64,000 nt of DNA, taken from NCBI RefSeq assembly GCF_034344865.1, contig NZ_CP133774.1, positions 6,572,001 to 6,636,000 of the forward strand, given 5' to 3'. A program made the position numbers and the translations under genes. The notes under the pieces were generated by a model. That model saw nothing but the letters and a program-made list of their open reading frames with translations, searched no databases and had not been told where the DNA came from. The DNA is from Pseudomonas sp. 10S4 (GTDB taxonomy: Bacteria > Pseudomonadota > Gammaproteobacteria > Pseudomonadales > Pseudomonadaceae). Of the stretch, positions 56,447-64,000 are shown in pieces. How positions within the stretch are numbered: position 1 is the first letter of the stretch; each line of letters starts with the position of its first letter.

Positions 56447-56989
56447 CTAAGATCGCATACCCATCCAGATTACCGCTTCAGTCCATGCAGTCACCATCGG
56501 TGTCAGTACCCTAAACCAGGGATCGCGCACATCAATCTGCACTGCTGAGTGGTCATGATGGTGCTGCTCCTCCTCCACAATCGAAGTAATGGCCGCCACC
56601 GCGTGGAGATCGATATTGCCCAGCACATCAAGTTGATGAGCCAGGTGCTTAAGCACCACACTTTCAACCGCGACGGTAGTGGCGACAATTGCTTTGCGGC
56701 CACAGATGCCAGTAACCAGACCCAACGCCAGACCGCCGATGCCACACAACCAATAACTACGACAGCGGGGATAATTGCGACGTTGCAGCTCCTCCTGAAA
56801 AACCGTCCGATGGCGGCGCTCGTGGGAGAGGAACTCCTTAAGTTCATCCACCATGCCCGGGACGAAAAGCCGGGCCATAAACAACTGTCCGCTGTAGATA
56901 CAGATCGCACCATGCTCGCCCGCATGGTCGACCTTCATCATGCGGTTGCCGAGGTCTTCGCCCTTAGCCGTATAGTCTGGTGAATTCAC
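56447..56989 (-). CDS. Coq7/demethoxyubiquinone-hydroxylase-like protein
   Basis: From the GTG at 56989 the protein has 181 residues; an upstream start at 57106 would add 39. Di-iron ligands are visible: MKVDHAGEHGAICIYSGQ, EFLSHERRHRTVFQEEL and ITSIVEEEQHHHDHS, as in Coq7. Coq7 hydroxylates demethoxyubiquinone. The usual pseudomonad coq7 is elsewhere, so this may be an accessory paralogue or a related di-iron protein. It lies between the two MITE copies. Confidence 0.8.
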   Translation of the reverse strand: MNSPDYTAKGEDLGNRMMKVDHAGEHGAICIYSGQLFMARLFVPGMVDELKEFLSHERRHRTVFQEELQRRNYPRCRSYWLCGIGGLALGLVTGICGRKAIVATTVAVESVVLKHLAHQLDVLGNIDLHAVAAITSIVEEEQHHHDHSAVQIDVRDPWFRVLTPMVTAWTEAVIWMGMRS

Positions 56990-57291
56990 ATTGAGATTTC
57001 TTGTTCGAGGGGCTTGGTCATCGGGCCTGTCCTTGCTCTTGAGCCAGCATCGTGCTGTAACGCCAAGCAGATAAGCAAGTGAGTTCACAGGGCGGTCCCT
57101 CACCATCGTCGATTTGGCCGATCTTTAAGCAGCTGACAGACCGCTTTGGGCGTTCTCTGCCTGTCACAAAGGACAGCAGTCGACCCATGGCGGTCACTCA
57201 TGATGTAGCGACGGCAATAGACATCTGCCTCAACGCTGGAATGGCCAAATGTCCTAAACTCGCTTCCTCCCAATCAACCAAGGAAGCGTCA

Positions 57292-57648
57292 ATGGGCATG
57301 CAAGGAAAAGACCGTCAGATCGACAACATTGAGTTCAATGTCGTTGACATCGATCGAAGCAAGACCTTCTACGGAAGCATATTCGGCTGGAGTTTCGTTG
57401 ACTACGGCCCGACTTATACCGAGTTCAGCGACGGACGCATGAGTGGTGGATTCACTACAGGAGAGTCAGTGCGAACGGGTGGGCCTTTGATCATCCTATA
57501 TGCGGATGATCTTGAGCAAACCCAGCTAAGGATCAAATCAGCGGGTGCGACCATTAGTCGTGAAGTTTTTTCGTTTCCGGGTGGTCGCCGTTTCCACTTC
57601 ATCGACCCTGATGGCTATGAGCTAGCCGTGTGGTCGACCTCTCCTTGA
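57292..57648 (+). CDS. VOC-family (glyoxalase/bleomycin-resistance fold) protein
   Basis: The start at 57292 has AAGGAAG nine bases upstream and gives 118 residues. The VOC pattern is IDNIEFNVVDIDRSKTFYGSIFGWSF, then GPLIILYADDLEQTQLRIKSAGATI and GGRRFHFIDPDGYELAVWS. Such proteins bind a metal and act as isomerases, dioxygenases or antibiotic-binding proteins. The substrate is not known. It is enclosed by the two MITE copies together with the Coq7-like gene. Confidence 0.87.
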   Translation: MGMQGKDRQIDNIEFNVVDIDRSKTFYGSIFGWSFVDYGPTYTEFSDGRMSGGFTTGESVRTGGPLIILYADDLEQTQLRIKSAGATISREVFSFPGGRRFHFIDPDGYELAVWSTSP

Positions 57649-57800
57649 TATCGAGGCGAGCCCTCAACGTTACGGCTGCAACGCTTTAGGGCGGCAGCAA
57701 TGTCTCCGACATTACAGAAACAGCCAAGGATCACTGTTGTTTTGTAATGTCGGCTCTTGGCCGAACTCTGCCCTTCATGAAGGGCTGCTTTGGGTCCAGA

Positions 57801-57952
57801 GTGTGTAAAAACGCTTCGCCAAAATTGAAGTGTGCGCGTCTACGTTAAATCTGAAATTTATCGGCACGTCAGCAGATGTGGATTTCGCGTAGGAGCGCGA
57901 TTTTCAGTCCGGTTTTGAGTACCTGTCGCGCTCAAAAACGTTTTTACACAGC
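57801..57952. mobile_element. MITE-like element, long copy
   Basis: This 152-bp unit has terminal repeats GTGTGTAAAAACGC and CGTTTTTACACAGC and no coding capacity. It is inverted relative to the 80-bp copy at 56262-56341 and has an extra middle (about 72 bp, including GAAATCCACATCTGCTGACG on its other strand). Adjacent flanks share CCGAGGCTGTG. Confidence 0.78.
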
Positions 57953-58087
57953 CTCGGTCGATTGCAGTCCTTCGCAACAGGCAGCATTCGGCCAATAGCA
58001 AGAATGCAACTCAGCCCTTCAAGGCTGTACACCACCCAAATTCCTACAGCTCGTCGCCTCACCCTCGCCCGACTCCCGCGCCTCGAC

Positions 58088-58107
58088 TACTGTATATTAG
58101 AACAGTA
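58088..58107 (+). promoter_or_regulatory. LexA (SOS) box
   Basis: TACTGTATATTAGAACAGTA contains CTGT-N8-ACAG with flanking TA symmetry, the gamma-proteobacterial LexA consensus. It lies 10 bases upstream of the first microprotein start, so it would overlap the promoter and repress until DNA damage. Confidence 0.83.
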
Positions 58108-58117
58108 TAAATAAGGC

Positions 58118-58279
58118 ATGACCGTGGACCCTCTCGACATCGAAGACACCAGCGACTGGCTTGGATGCCCGACAGAACTGGAAACCGCCGCCCACTACAA
58201 CCGCATGCTGGAAAATGAAGCCCAGGAACTGACCTTGCAGCTACGCAAAGCTCGAGAGGACATCTTCGGATTGGCATAA
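58118..58279 (+). CDS. LexA-controlled 53-residue protein
   Basis: The protein starts MTVDPLDIEDTSDWLGCPTE and continues with a helical, charged part (LENEAQELTLQLRKAREDIFGLA). AAGG precedes the ATG. It is the first gene of a three-gene tandem under the LexA box at the edge of the phage region. The family is not recognised. Confidence 0.75.
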   Translation: MTVDPLDIEDTSDWLGCPTELETAAHYNRMLENEAQELTLQLRKAREDIFGLA

Positions 58280-58438
58280 ATGAATAGCCAGCTGAGCGGC
58301 GAAAAGGCGAGCTCGAGCCGCGAACTCAGAAGGACGCTGGAAGATGTCAGCCGACTCAGCACCGAAACATCAGAAAGGGATCGAACGATTTACAGCTTGC
58401 GCATGATTGAAGCTCAACAGGACACCCTGCTCAGGTAG
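58280..58438 (+). CDS. 52-residue protein, second in LexA operon
   Basis: The ATG follows the preceding stop directly (TAAATG). The sequence MNSQLSGEKASSRELRRTLE continues into DVSRLSTETSERDRTIYSLR, a likely coiled coil. No function is recognised. The tight spacing supports cotranslation with the first gene. Confidence 0.6.
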   Translation: MNSQLSGEKASSSRELRRTLEDVSRLSTETSERDRTIYSLRMIEAQQDTLLR

Positions 58439-58442
58439 CGCA

Positions 58443-58580
58443 ATGAGCGTCACCTTCAATCACTCAACGAGAAACTTCCCTGACATAAGCCTGGCGAGCC
58501 GCCAGCACGTTCAGTCCTTGATTGACGGATACCAAAAATCGCAATACGTATTACTTGACGAAATCGCGAATCAACCATAA
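58443..58580 (+). CDS. 45-residue protein, third in LexA operon
   Basis: This frame opens 4 bp after the second microprotein: MSVTFNHSTRNFPDISLASR, ending YVLLDEIANQP. There is no clear ribosome site beyond the overlap. Assignment is by position and tight spacing. Confidence 0.5.
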   Translation: MSVTFNHSTRNFPDISLASRQHVQSLIDGYQKSQYVLLDEIANQP

Positions 58581-58691
58581 CGAAATTTTCAGTACGGATG
58601 GCAGATAGTTGGATTCCGTATGAGGCGCCTATGTCTCTGCGCCTTTCCGAAAATGCTGCTATACCAAGATAGCAGCCAAGGAGGGTTCACG

Positions 58692-58916
58692 ATGTTGTTC
58701 CTTATGTCATTGTTAGCTAGGCCACCGAGATGCCGTGACTTCGTCAAGATTGATAAGAGTGGAATCTGCGTGGCTCTTATTCGGTGCACCCAATCACCTG
58801 GCGACTCGTGGGCGGAAGTCGATGATTTCTGCATGAGCTGGCTGGGCAGACCATTTACTAGTAGAGGCATTCTAATCCCAGCAGGCCAACCTGATTGTCA
58901 CTTAGTCCCAGACTGA
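58692..58916 (+). CDS. Small hypothetical protein beside prophage
   Basis: AAGGAGG lies seven bases upstream of the ATG at 58692, a near-perfect ribosome site. The 74 residues begin MLFLMSLLARPPRCRDFVKI and include GICVALIRCTQSPGDSWAEVDDF. Two Cys and an N-terminal hydrophobic stretch are present. No family is recognised. The strong ribosome site supports a real gene. Confidence 0.7.
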   Translation: MLFLMSLLARPPRCRDFVKIDKSGICVALIRCTQSPGDSWAEVDDFCMSWLGRPFTSRGILIPAGQPDCHLVPD

Positions 58917-59196
58917 AATCCGCATAACAAAAGGGAATCTCGTCTTTAGGAGACAATTTCAGGCCCACGTACCCGCCAGCAGCAGGCTGATATATTTTGA
59001 GCTGCTACCAGATATGCTAATTATCTCCCTGTGATATGTAGGCCTGTTCACACGCCACTCCAATTCACCGATTTTTATCAGCATCTACCGCCAGCGGTCT
59101 GTCGACCGAACACAATCCACCTATCGCAGTAGTGAATCATCGCTGATACTCTCGCCGCCACGTTCGCCAGGCATTAAGGGATGTAGGCGAAAATAG

Positions 59197-59235
59197 AAGC
59201 CCCGAAGCCGCGAACCTTTGGGGCTTTGCTTTTTC
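59197..59235. terminator. Terminator at the end of the phage lysis operon
   Basis: AGCCCCGAAG and CTTTGGGGCT form a stem with a T-run on the plus side (TTTGCTTTTT) and TTCTATTTT on the minus side, so it may act in both directions. It lies 34 bp beyond the Rz stop. The rest of 58917-59268 shows no gene. Confidence 0.75.
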
Positions 59236-59268
59236 TGCAATGAAAATAAATTCTTCTGCCTCCACCAG

Positions 59269-59787
59269 TTAGCGATTCAACTCCCGAACGTACGCCTGGC
59301 ACGCCGCCAACGCGATCAGTCCTTGGTCGCCGGCATCGGTGATTCCGATAATTCGTTGAGCATGCGCTGGGTCAAGTCGGGCGCGCGAGGTTCCATGAAC
59401 CAAGCCGCCGGCGCCAGTACCGGCTGACACTGAACAGCCACTGGCTGGATCCGCGGCATCGAGGAGGACTGACAGCCGTAGATCAGAAGTGGCAAGGCGA
59501 TCGCGCAGGCGAGCCTGATTGGTTTGAGCATCGGTCAGTTCCTTGTAGTGGGTTTGGTCGCTGGCCGATAGGCGCTGCTCGAGCGCCAGCCGCTTATCCT
59601 GCTCGTTCCGTTGCTGGGCGGCGGCGGCCAGAGTCAGTTCATTTAGCGTCTCGCCCTGCAACCGTGTCTGTTCGGCGAGCTGCCTCCCGTAGCGCCAGTC
59701 TTGAACCTTCCAGGTGCCCGCCGCACTGCCGGCCATCAGCGTCACGATCAGCACCAGCAGCCCGACCAGCTTCTGCACCGGGTTCAT
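59269..59787 (-). CDS. Rz-like i-spanin (lysis protein)
   Basis: The 172-residue protein has an N-terminal membrane anchor (LVGLLVLIVTLMAGSAAGTW). A long helical, coiled-coil-prone region follows (LAEQTRLQGETLNELTLAAAAQQRNEQDKRLALEQRLSASD), then a C-terminal domain. Rz spans the periplasm and, with Rz1, fuses inner and outer membranes in the final step of phage lysis. It overlaps the lytic enzyme gene by ATGA. An out-of-frame Rz1 is embedded in it. Confidence 0.85.
   Translation of the reverse strand: MNPVQKLVGLLVLIVTLMAGSAAGTWKVQDWRYGRQLAEQTRLQGETLNELTLAAAAQQRNEQDKRLALEQRLSASDQTHYKELTDAQTNQARLRDRLATSDLRLSVLLDAADPASGCSVSAGTGAGGLVHGTSRARLDPAHAQRIIGITDAGDQGLIALAACQAYVRELNR
59316..59531 (-). 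CDS. Rz1-like o-spanin lipoprotein, embedded in Rz
   Basis: The 71-residue frame lies wholly inside the Rz gene in a different frame. The lipobox LLIYGC with Cys20 follows a short signal peptide (MLKPIRLACAIALPLLIYG), and the mature part is Pro-rich (PRIQPVAVQCQPVLAPAAW). This is the classic embedded Rz/Rz1 arrangement of lambdoid phages. Confidence 0.82.
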   Translation of the reverse strand: MLKPIRLACAIALPLLIYGCQSSSMPRIQPVAVQCQPVLAPAAWFMEPRAPDLTQRMLNELSESPMPATKD

Positions 59788-60209
59788 GCCAATGCCCGCC
59801 GCACGCCTTCAGTCAGAACCGTTTCGGGGTAGGCATACCCGGCGTTCTCGTGATGAATGATCGCTTTCACGAAGCCCTGCATCACCACCGGCATGGTCAG
59901 ATCGATCTCTGCGCCAGGCCGAGTACCGGTATTCGCCTCGACAGCGCGTACATAAGCGTCGGTGTCATTCTCTACCGAGGGTGCCCACCGGCTGATGATC
60001 GCCTTCACCGTCTTCAGCCCGTGCTTACGCTGGTACGTCAGCAACAACTTGCCCAGGGCTCGGATACCGTTCTCGGGCACGTCGAATCTGGCAAAGCGTT
60101 TTTCGATAGCGGGATCTGGCTTGAGTTGGCCCTGCCACTGATTAGCCGGGTTGTAGTCAATGTTTCCGGGGTTGCGGTTGCGCACCCCGCGCGTCTCAGT
60201 TGCAGTCAT
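59784..60209 (-). CDS. Phage lytic enzyme / structural protein with RGxRNxNPGNI motif
   Basis: The start at 60209 (GGAGAAAAGTG upstream) gives 141 residues. RGVRNRNPGNIDYNPANQWQG and RFARFDVPENGIRALGKLLLTYQRKHGLKTVKAIISRWAP are typical of phage lysozyme-like or P5-like peptidoglycan-degrading proteins with the NPGNI motif. It lies directly before the spanin genes, consistent with an endolysin role. Confidence 0.78.
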   Translation of the reverse strand: MTATETRGVRNRNPGNIDYNPANQWQGQLKPDPAIEKRFARFDVPENGIRALGKLLLTYQRKHGLKTVKAIISRWAPSVENDTDAYVRAVEANTGTRPGAEIDLTMPVVMQGFVKAIIHHENAGYAYPETVLTEGVRRALA

Positions 60210-60271
60210 CACTTTTCTCCAGGCAAAAAAATACCCGCTCGATGACGGGTGCGTTGTGTTGCAGCTGCGCG

Positions 60272-60637
60272 CTACGTTAGATCTACGGCCCGAGCTTCGG
60301 GGTCGGCAACGATCACGGGAGACACTGGCTCGCCCGGCCATACCGGCGCGATATACCAGGTCGGTTGGACGGTCACCTTGCCCAGGGAAAACTTGTAGGC
60401 CTTCCAGGCTTTCAGGTTAACCAACAACGCCGTCTGTTCAGCTTCGTCCTCTTCGGTCGCTTCGCCGGCATCGATGCCGTAACCGAGCGTGTCGACACGG
60501 TCTTGAATGCGAGCGATCTGCACCACGGCCGAACTGTTGCGCGCTGCCAGCTCAACCTTGGCGACAGCAAGGGCGGCACTCGCCGCAGCGGCGTCCTTCA
60601 TGGCCTTGGTCACCAGCTTGCTCCAGTCGATGTTCAT
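60272..60637 (-). CDS. Phage tail fibre assembly protein
   Basis: The start at 60637 (MNIDWSKLVTKAMKDAAAAS) gives 121 residues. LVNLKAWKAYKFSLGKVTVQPTWYIAPVWPGEP matches phage tail-fibre-assembly chaperones (Caudo_TAP type). It overlaps the preceding gene by 4 bp (ATGA) and lies downstream of the fibre genes, as usual. Confidence 0.78.
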   Translation of the reverse strand: MNIDWSKLVTKAMKDAAAASAALAVAKVELAARNSSAVVQIARIQDRVDTLGYGIDAGEATEEDEAEQTALLVNLKAWKAYKFSLGKVTVQPTWYIAPVWPGEPVSPVIVADPEARAVDLT

Positions 60638-60963
60638 TGAGTCACCTCCCCGGCGATGATTGGAACCGGCAAAGGTTTCGGCAGCAGCACGACGCCATCG
60701 GGAACGTTGAGCAACGGAACAGGGTAAGCCTGCTCCTGACTGAAGTTCGCCGGCAGCGGAAGACGTAGCGTTACCTCCAGAGTCTCGCCGGTTCGAGTCA
60801 CGGCTTCGCCGAACCACTGCGAAGTGAATGCATCCAGCGGAAGCGTGTCGCCGTCGCCCATGTTGGCGAAATCGAAAGACTCGCCATTCAGGATCAAGAC
60901 GGCGCCCCGCTTGATGACGGTCAGCTCTGCGTCAGAGCGGATGGGTGAAAGTTTGATGATCAT
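60634..60963 (-). CDS. Phage hypothetical protein
   Basis: The 109-residue protein MIIKLSPIRSDAELTVIKRG... contains DTLPLDAFTSQWFGEAVTRTGETLEVTLRLPLPANFSQEQAYPVP. Similar short proteins occur between tail fibre and assembly genes in Pseudomonas prophages. The function is unknown. Confidence 0.7.
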   Translation of the reverse strand: MIIKLSPIRSDAELTVIKRGAVLILNGESFDFANMGDGDTLPLDAFTSQWFGEAVTRTGETLEVTLRLPLPANFSQEQAYPVPLLNVPDGVVLLPKPLPVPIIAGEVTQ

Positions 60964-60975
60964 TTTTGCTACCCC

Positions 60976-61973
60976 TTAAAACCATCGGCCAACGGCCATA
61001 AGACGCGATGCTCGACCGGTCGCATCGCTGTAGAAGGACACGCGTACCCAGTTGGCAGCGGTATTGCTCGGCGCTGCTGCGGGCGCGATCAATCCAGTGC
61101 CCGAGTTGGGGGCACCAGTCATGACGGGGTCTGAACCAGCCACAAAGGCTGCCGGGTATGTCCACGTCGAAACGGAACTGTTCCAACTGTTACCCGATGC
61201 AGTGGTGGCGGTTGTTGCGCCGGTTGTGCAGGTGCAAATCTGTGTGCCATCGGCAAAGCGAACCCAGTTACCGTTGGTGTTCGAGCCGCTCTCGACGACA
61301 TTCCTGCCGCCCAGCTGAAGCCCCACTGGGACGTTGAGCACACCGGCATAGGAGTAGGTCATGAAAGGGCCACCAACGGTGTTGGCCTGGTTCACCGTTC
61401 GCCAACTGAACCCGCCTGTGCCGCCGCCTTGGTTGCAGGTGAACGAAACCGCCCCAGACATATTGCTGCCGTTGGTTTCGTGCCAGCCGATATAGCCGCC
61501 CGGGCCGACGGGCTCGCGCCGTTGCTCACCTTCAAAGAATTGAACACAGGGGCATAGGCGCCGCCGGCGGCAGGCATGGCACCGAGTGCATACAGCAGAT
61601 CGGTTGGGGTGTTCGCAGCAATCCCGGTACCACCCTTAGTCACCGGCAGAGTCTCGTAGTTACCGGTGGTGCCGAGCGCAGCGAGCTTGGCGCCGTAGGT
61701 ATTCACCAACCCGCGCAAGGCATCAGCGGAGTCCTTCACATAGCCCTGCAGCGGCGCGAGTGCGTAACCGCCTGCCGCGTTGGTCGCACCCTTGTAGGGA
61801 GGATCAATCGACATGGCCACGTCACTGGCGATGTTGGTCACTTCGTACCAGCCACCGTCAGGCCCACGGAACGCATCGCCCACTCGGCTATTGGCAATAA
61901 ACGCAGTACCAGTACCAATAACGGCATTGGAATTTTGGACGACGGAAACCGTCCCGGCTTTGTACCAGGGCAT
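60976..61973 (-). pseudogene. Phage tail fibre protein, one-base frameshift
   Basis: The first frame (MPWYKAGTVSVVQNSNAVIG, then GYVKDSADALRGLVNTYGAKLAALG and LPVTKGGTGIAANTPTDLLYALG) is a typical tail fibre N-terminal region. The rest (MSGAVSFTCNQGGGTGGFSWRTVNQA) is in the next frame. One C lost at 61505-61506 explains it, and restoring it gives 333 codons. The C-terminal region would bind the host surface. Confidence 0.83.
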
Positions 61974-62031
61974 AGGGTGGTCCTTGGATCTGAATAAGAA
62001 ACCCGTGATGGGATGGATTGGTAAAGGCGGG

Positions 62032-62923
62032 TTAATTGAAAGGGAAAGGTAGGTTTTCGGTTGTTATCACCAGTGCTGTAGGCAGCAGTGCGGGGAGATT
62101 AGAGAACGAGATGGGAAGTGAGTACCCTTGATTGAATGGACGGGCCTGTGTAGTTGCAGGCGAGGCTCCGAACATAAAGGAGATCCCACCACTACGCCCG
62201 TAGGCACCCTCCAAGCCAGAGTAATTTAAGAATGAGTAGAACTCGCTTCGAGATAGAAAGTCCCAATACATCACGCCGCGCGACCATGGCAAAAACGCTG
62301 CATACTCAACACCTGAATTGATAGGAATATCAACAAACGAATCGACCTGACCTGTGTAAACAATTCCCCCTACGGCCTGATAAATTTGGCGAACTCGATT
62401 CGCCCCCTGAGTAGCAGGTTAAGTATCTACCATATTTATCGGTCGCCCCAGGTCCGGCCGCTTGTATTGCCGCAATAATATTTAGTGGCGGCTGCAAAGA
62501 GTTGAAAGTGATTCGACCATTGGTGTCGTACGTCTTTAGAAACGTGGTCCCGGACATATTGTCGGCCATCAGATCGAAACAGTAGAACTTTGTACTTGTA
62601 GATGCGCTCGAATAATAAAAAGTAATGCTGCTACCTGATACGGAGGTCCCGTTAAAAACTCCTGTTCCGGTAATAAAAACAATGGGCGATATGGCGTTAG
62701 ATACCGTGAAGCCCCACAGCCCGTCACCGAAAGAAGGTGATGCGCTGGCGGTTGATACGGTCCAGTTCGCACCATCGTTAGGATCAAGCTGGGCTGATCT
62801 CAATTGTTTTCGCGTCCAATAAGACTGCAAGGCCATATACCCGCTCTTTACCAGCCCGTAACAAATCAGGTTGGTGTCAAAGAGAATTTGGCCATTATCT
62901 TTAAATGCCTGGAAAGTTTCCAA
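62032..62923 (-). pseudogene. Phage tail-associated protein, frame broken
   Basis: METFQAFKDNGQILFDTNLICYG begins the first frame. After YGRYLTCYSGG the frame changes to ANRVRQIYQAVGGIVYTGQV and ends in LPFPFN. The break lies at the five-base run 62403-62407; four bases would restore 297 codons. The protein follows the J-like tail tip and its small partner, consistent with a tail fibre or tip accessory role. The homopolymer suggests a sequencing error. Confidence 0.75.
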
Positions 62924-63226
62924 TTAGTAATACCCGTAAAATATTCGGCAGTTGGCCGAAAAGTATCCCCAGCCGTTCGTTGCGTATGAGTAAACCCATG
63001 ACAAAGAGCCTGGCATAAGCGTGACGCCCGGCTTCTTGCCTTTCTCAAGCTGCAAATCCACTAGCGGGACGACAATGTAGTACTGCGTCTTCCCCGCAGG
63101 AGGCCCAGGGATAGCGGCCGAGCCATTGGCCCCGCCCGTATCGACAAAGCCCTGCATCTGGCTGATGTTCATGGTCATGTCGACCAGCAGGCGCCCAGCG
63201 GAGTCGTACGTGGTCAGTCCGGTCAT
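62924..63226 (-). CDS. Small phage tail protein after J-like gene
   Basis: The 100-residue protein begins MTGLTTYDSAGRLLVDMTMN and includes KTQYYIVVPLVDLQLEKGKKPGV and a Tyr/Trp-rich end (YATNGWGYFSANCRIFYGYY). It lies between the J-like gene and the tail-associated protein. It is probably structural; the function is not recognised. Confidence 0.7.
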   Translation of the reverse strand: MTGLTTYDSAGRLLVDMTMNISQMQGFVDTGGANGSAAIPGPPAGKTQYYIVVPLVDLQLEKGKKPGVTLMPGSLSWVYSYATNGWGYFSANCRIFYGYY

Positions 63227-63227
63227 G

Positions 63228-64000
63228 TCAGACGCTCATGTTGATGGCCAGGACGCCATTGGGGTGGTAAAGCTTCACGCTGCTGTTATTGATGGCGATC
63301 CTTGCCGATCCGGCGCCCTGCCCGTTCATCTCAAACCCCCCATTTTTGAAAATTGCCCAGCCGGTCTGCCCCATCACATAGTTCGTAGAGCAGATGTAAT
63401 CGCCGATCTTGGCGTTGGTGATCGAGCCATCCTGAATAAAAGCGTCCCGGATAAAGGTCTGGCCACCAGTGATTCCGAAGAAGGAAGTCGGGTTCTGGGT
63501 ATTGGTGTTCATCACCAGGAAGGTGTCAGCACGCACCACAAACTGCGATGTTGTGCCGGCGGCCCCGCTTTCCAGACCCAGACCAAAACCGGCTGCATAC
63601 GGCTGGCCGTTCGCCGTGAGCTCCATCCGCACCGACCAGATCGCTGCCAGTTTGCCGTTGGTGGTAGCAAGGGCGCTGCTGGTCTGCTGAACCGCTGCAC
63701 TCGCCCCATCCGCTTTCGCTTGCGCCGTATCAACTCGCGTTGAGAGCGCACCTACCGCATCAGATCTGGTAGTGGCTTCGGCCTGGATAGCCGCCTGGTT
63801 GCTTCCGACCGAGGCCTTCAGCGTCTCGACCTGCTGAGCCATCGCGAGCTGATTAGTCGCCATCGTCGTCTCAACGATGCTGATCTTCGACTCGTTCGTG
63901 CCTACGCGAGAATCTAGGAGCGTAGTGCGCTGCGTCTGCGCGAAGTCTTGCTCGGTTCGAACGCGAACCTCTTGCGCATAGTTCGCGGTGGCTTGCCAGC
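63228..64000 (-). CDS. Phage host-specificity / tail tip protein J-like (DUF1983), partial
   Basis: The frame is open to the right edge, so only the C-terminal 256 or so residues are visible. The sequence holds long helical repeats (QATANYAQEVRVRTEQDFAQ; VETLKASVGSNQAAIQAEATTRSDAVGAL). The conserved DUF1983 end is AAIWSVRMELTANGQPYAAGFGLGLE ... SQFVVRADTFLV. J proteins form the tail tip and recognise the host receptor. The upstream part of the prophage or F-type tailocin lies outside the window. Confidence 0.87.
   Translation of the reverse strand, partial: WQATANYAQEVRVRTEQDFAQTQRTTLLDSRVGTNESKISIVETTMATNQLAMAQQVETLKASVGSNQAAIQAEATTRSDAVGALSTRVDTAQAKADGASAAVQQTSSALATTNGKLAAIWSVRMELTANGQPYAAGFGLGLESGAAGTTSQFVVRADTFLVMNTNTQNPTSFFGITGGQTFIRDAFIQDGSITNAKIGDYICSTNYVMGQTGWAIFKNGGFEMNGQGAGSARIAINNSSVKLYHPNGVLAINMSV

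Noticed and set aside
58589..58870. Minus-strand frame of 93 codons opposite the small gene at 58692
   Set aside because: The plus-strand gene has a near-perfect ribosome site; the minus frame has none and no resemblance to phage proteins.

Overview
The window is a chromosomal segment of a Pseudomonas species, most likely of the P. fluorescens group. The evidence is the tig-clpP-clpX-lon-hupB-ppiD block, the phnW/phnX phosphonate genes, a Csu-type pilus locus, high GC content in core genes, and many REP palindromes of the Pseudomonas type (GTGGGAGCGGGCTTGCTCGC and GTGGCGAGGGAGCTTGCTCC).

Layout. 1-2.0 kb: end of an FAD-dependent amine/amino-acid oxidase gene and a polyamine-type ABC solute-binding protein. 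2.0-8.6 kb (minus): a Csu/archaic chaperone-usher pilus operon with four subunit genes, chaperone, usher and tip adhesin. 8.9-14.1 kb: a ZapE/AFG1-like ATPase, a broken leucine-rich-repeat kinase gene, a YebC regulator and a short orphan VgrG. 14.3-21.4 kb: a 2-aminoethylphosphonate (AEP) locus with FAD oxidoreductase, OPA-type MFS transporter, two LysR regulators, PhnW and PhnX. 21.6-29 kb: a broken cytochrome b561, a PLP deaminase-like enzyme, FadH, a nitrilase-fold protein lacking catalytic residues, an AraC regulator, a 28-residue protein and a DUF2242 lipoprotein. 29.3-37.9 kb (minus): protein quality control (tig, clpP, clpX, lon, hupB, ppiD), with a degenerate tRNA-Asp-like sequence after hupB. 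38.2-38.9 kb (minus): a tRNA operon Arg-His-Leu-His. 39-43 kb: folD, an mddA-like methyltransferase and an accessory stretch of unknown small genes. 43-47.7 kb: a LysR / epimerase / SDR / SnoaL / Old Yellow Enzyme redox cluster.

47.97-54.75 kb (minus) holds the most interesting content, a ribosomally synthesised, post-translationally modified peptide (RiPP) operon. It has a 58-residue precursor followed by an attenuator-like terminator, then YcaO, TfuA, an HExxH protein, a ThiS/MoaD-like sulfur carrier ending in GG, a ThiF/MoeB-rhodanese protein, an MFS exporter and a spermidine-synthase-like transferase. YcaO plus TfuA with its own thiocarboxylate relay suggests backbone thioamidation. Upstream lies a decayed IS1182-type transposase, and then a Coq7-like and a VOC gene enclosed by two inverted MITE-like repeats.

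58-64 kb: the edge of a prophage or phage-tail-like particle locus. It has a LexA box in front of three microproteins on the plus strand. On the minus strand are a lambda J-like tail tip protein (cut by the window end), tail fibre genes, a fibre-assembly protein, a lytic enzyme, and Rz with an embedded Rz1.

A caution applies to the whole window. At least eight genes are split by a one-base shortening of a homopolymer, where restoring one base restores the family sequence and a length divisible by three; one more is split by a one-base lengthening. Because lon is among them, these look more like sequencing errors than real pseudogenes. They are entered as pseudogenes because the frame as given is broken.
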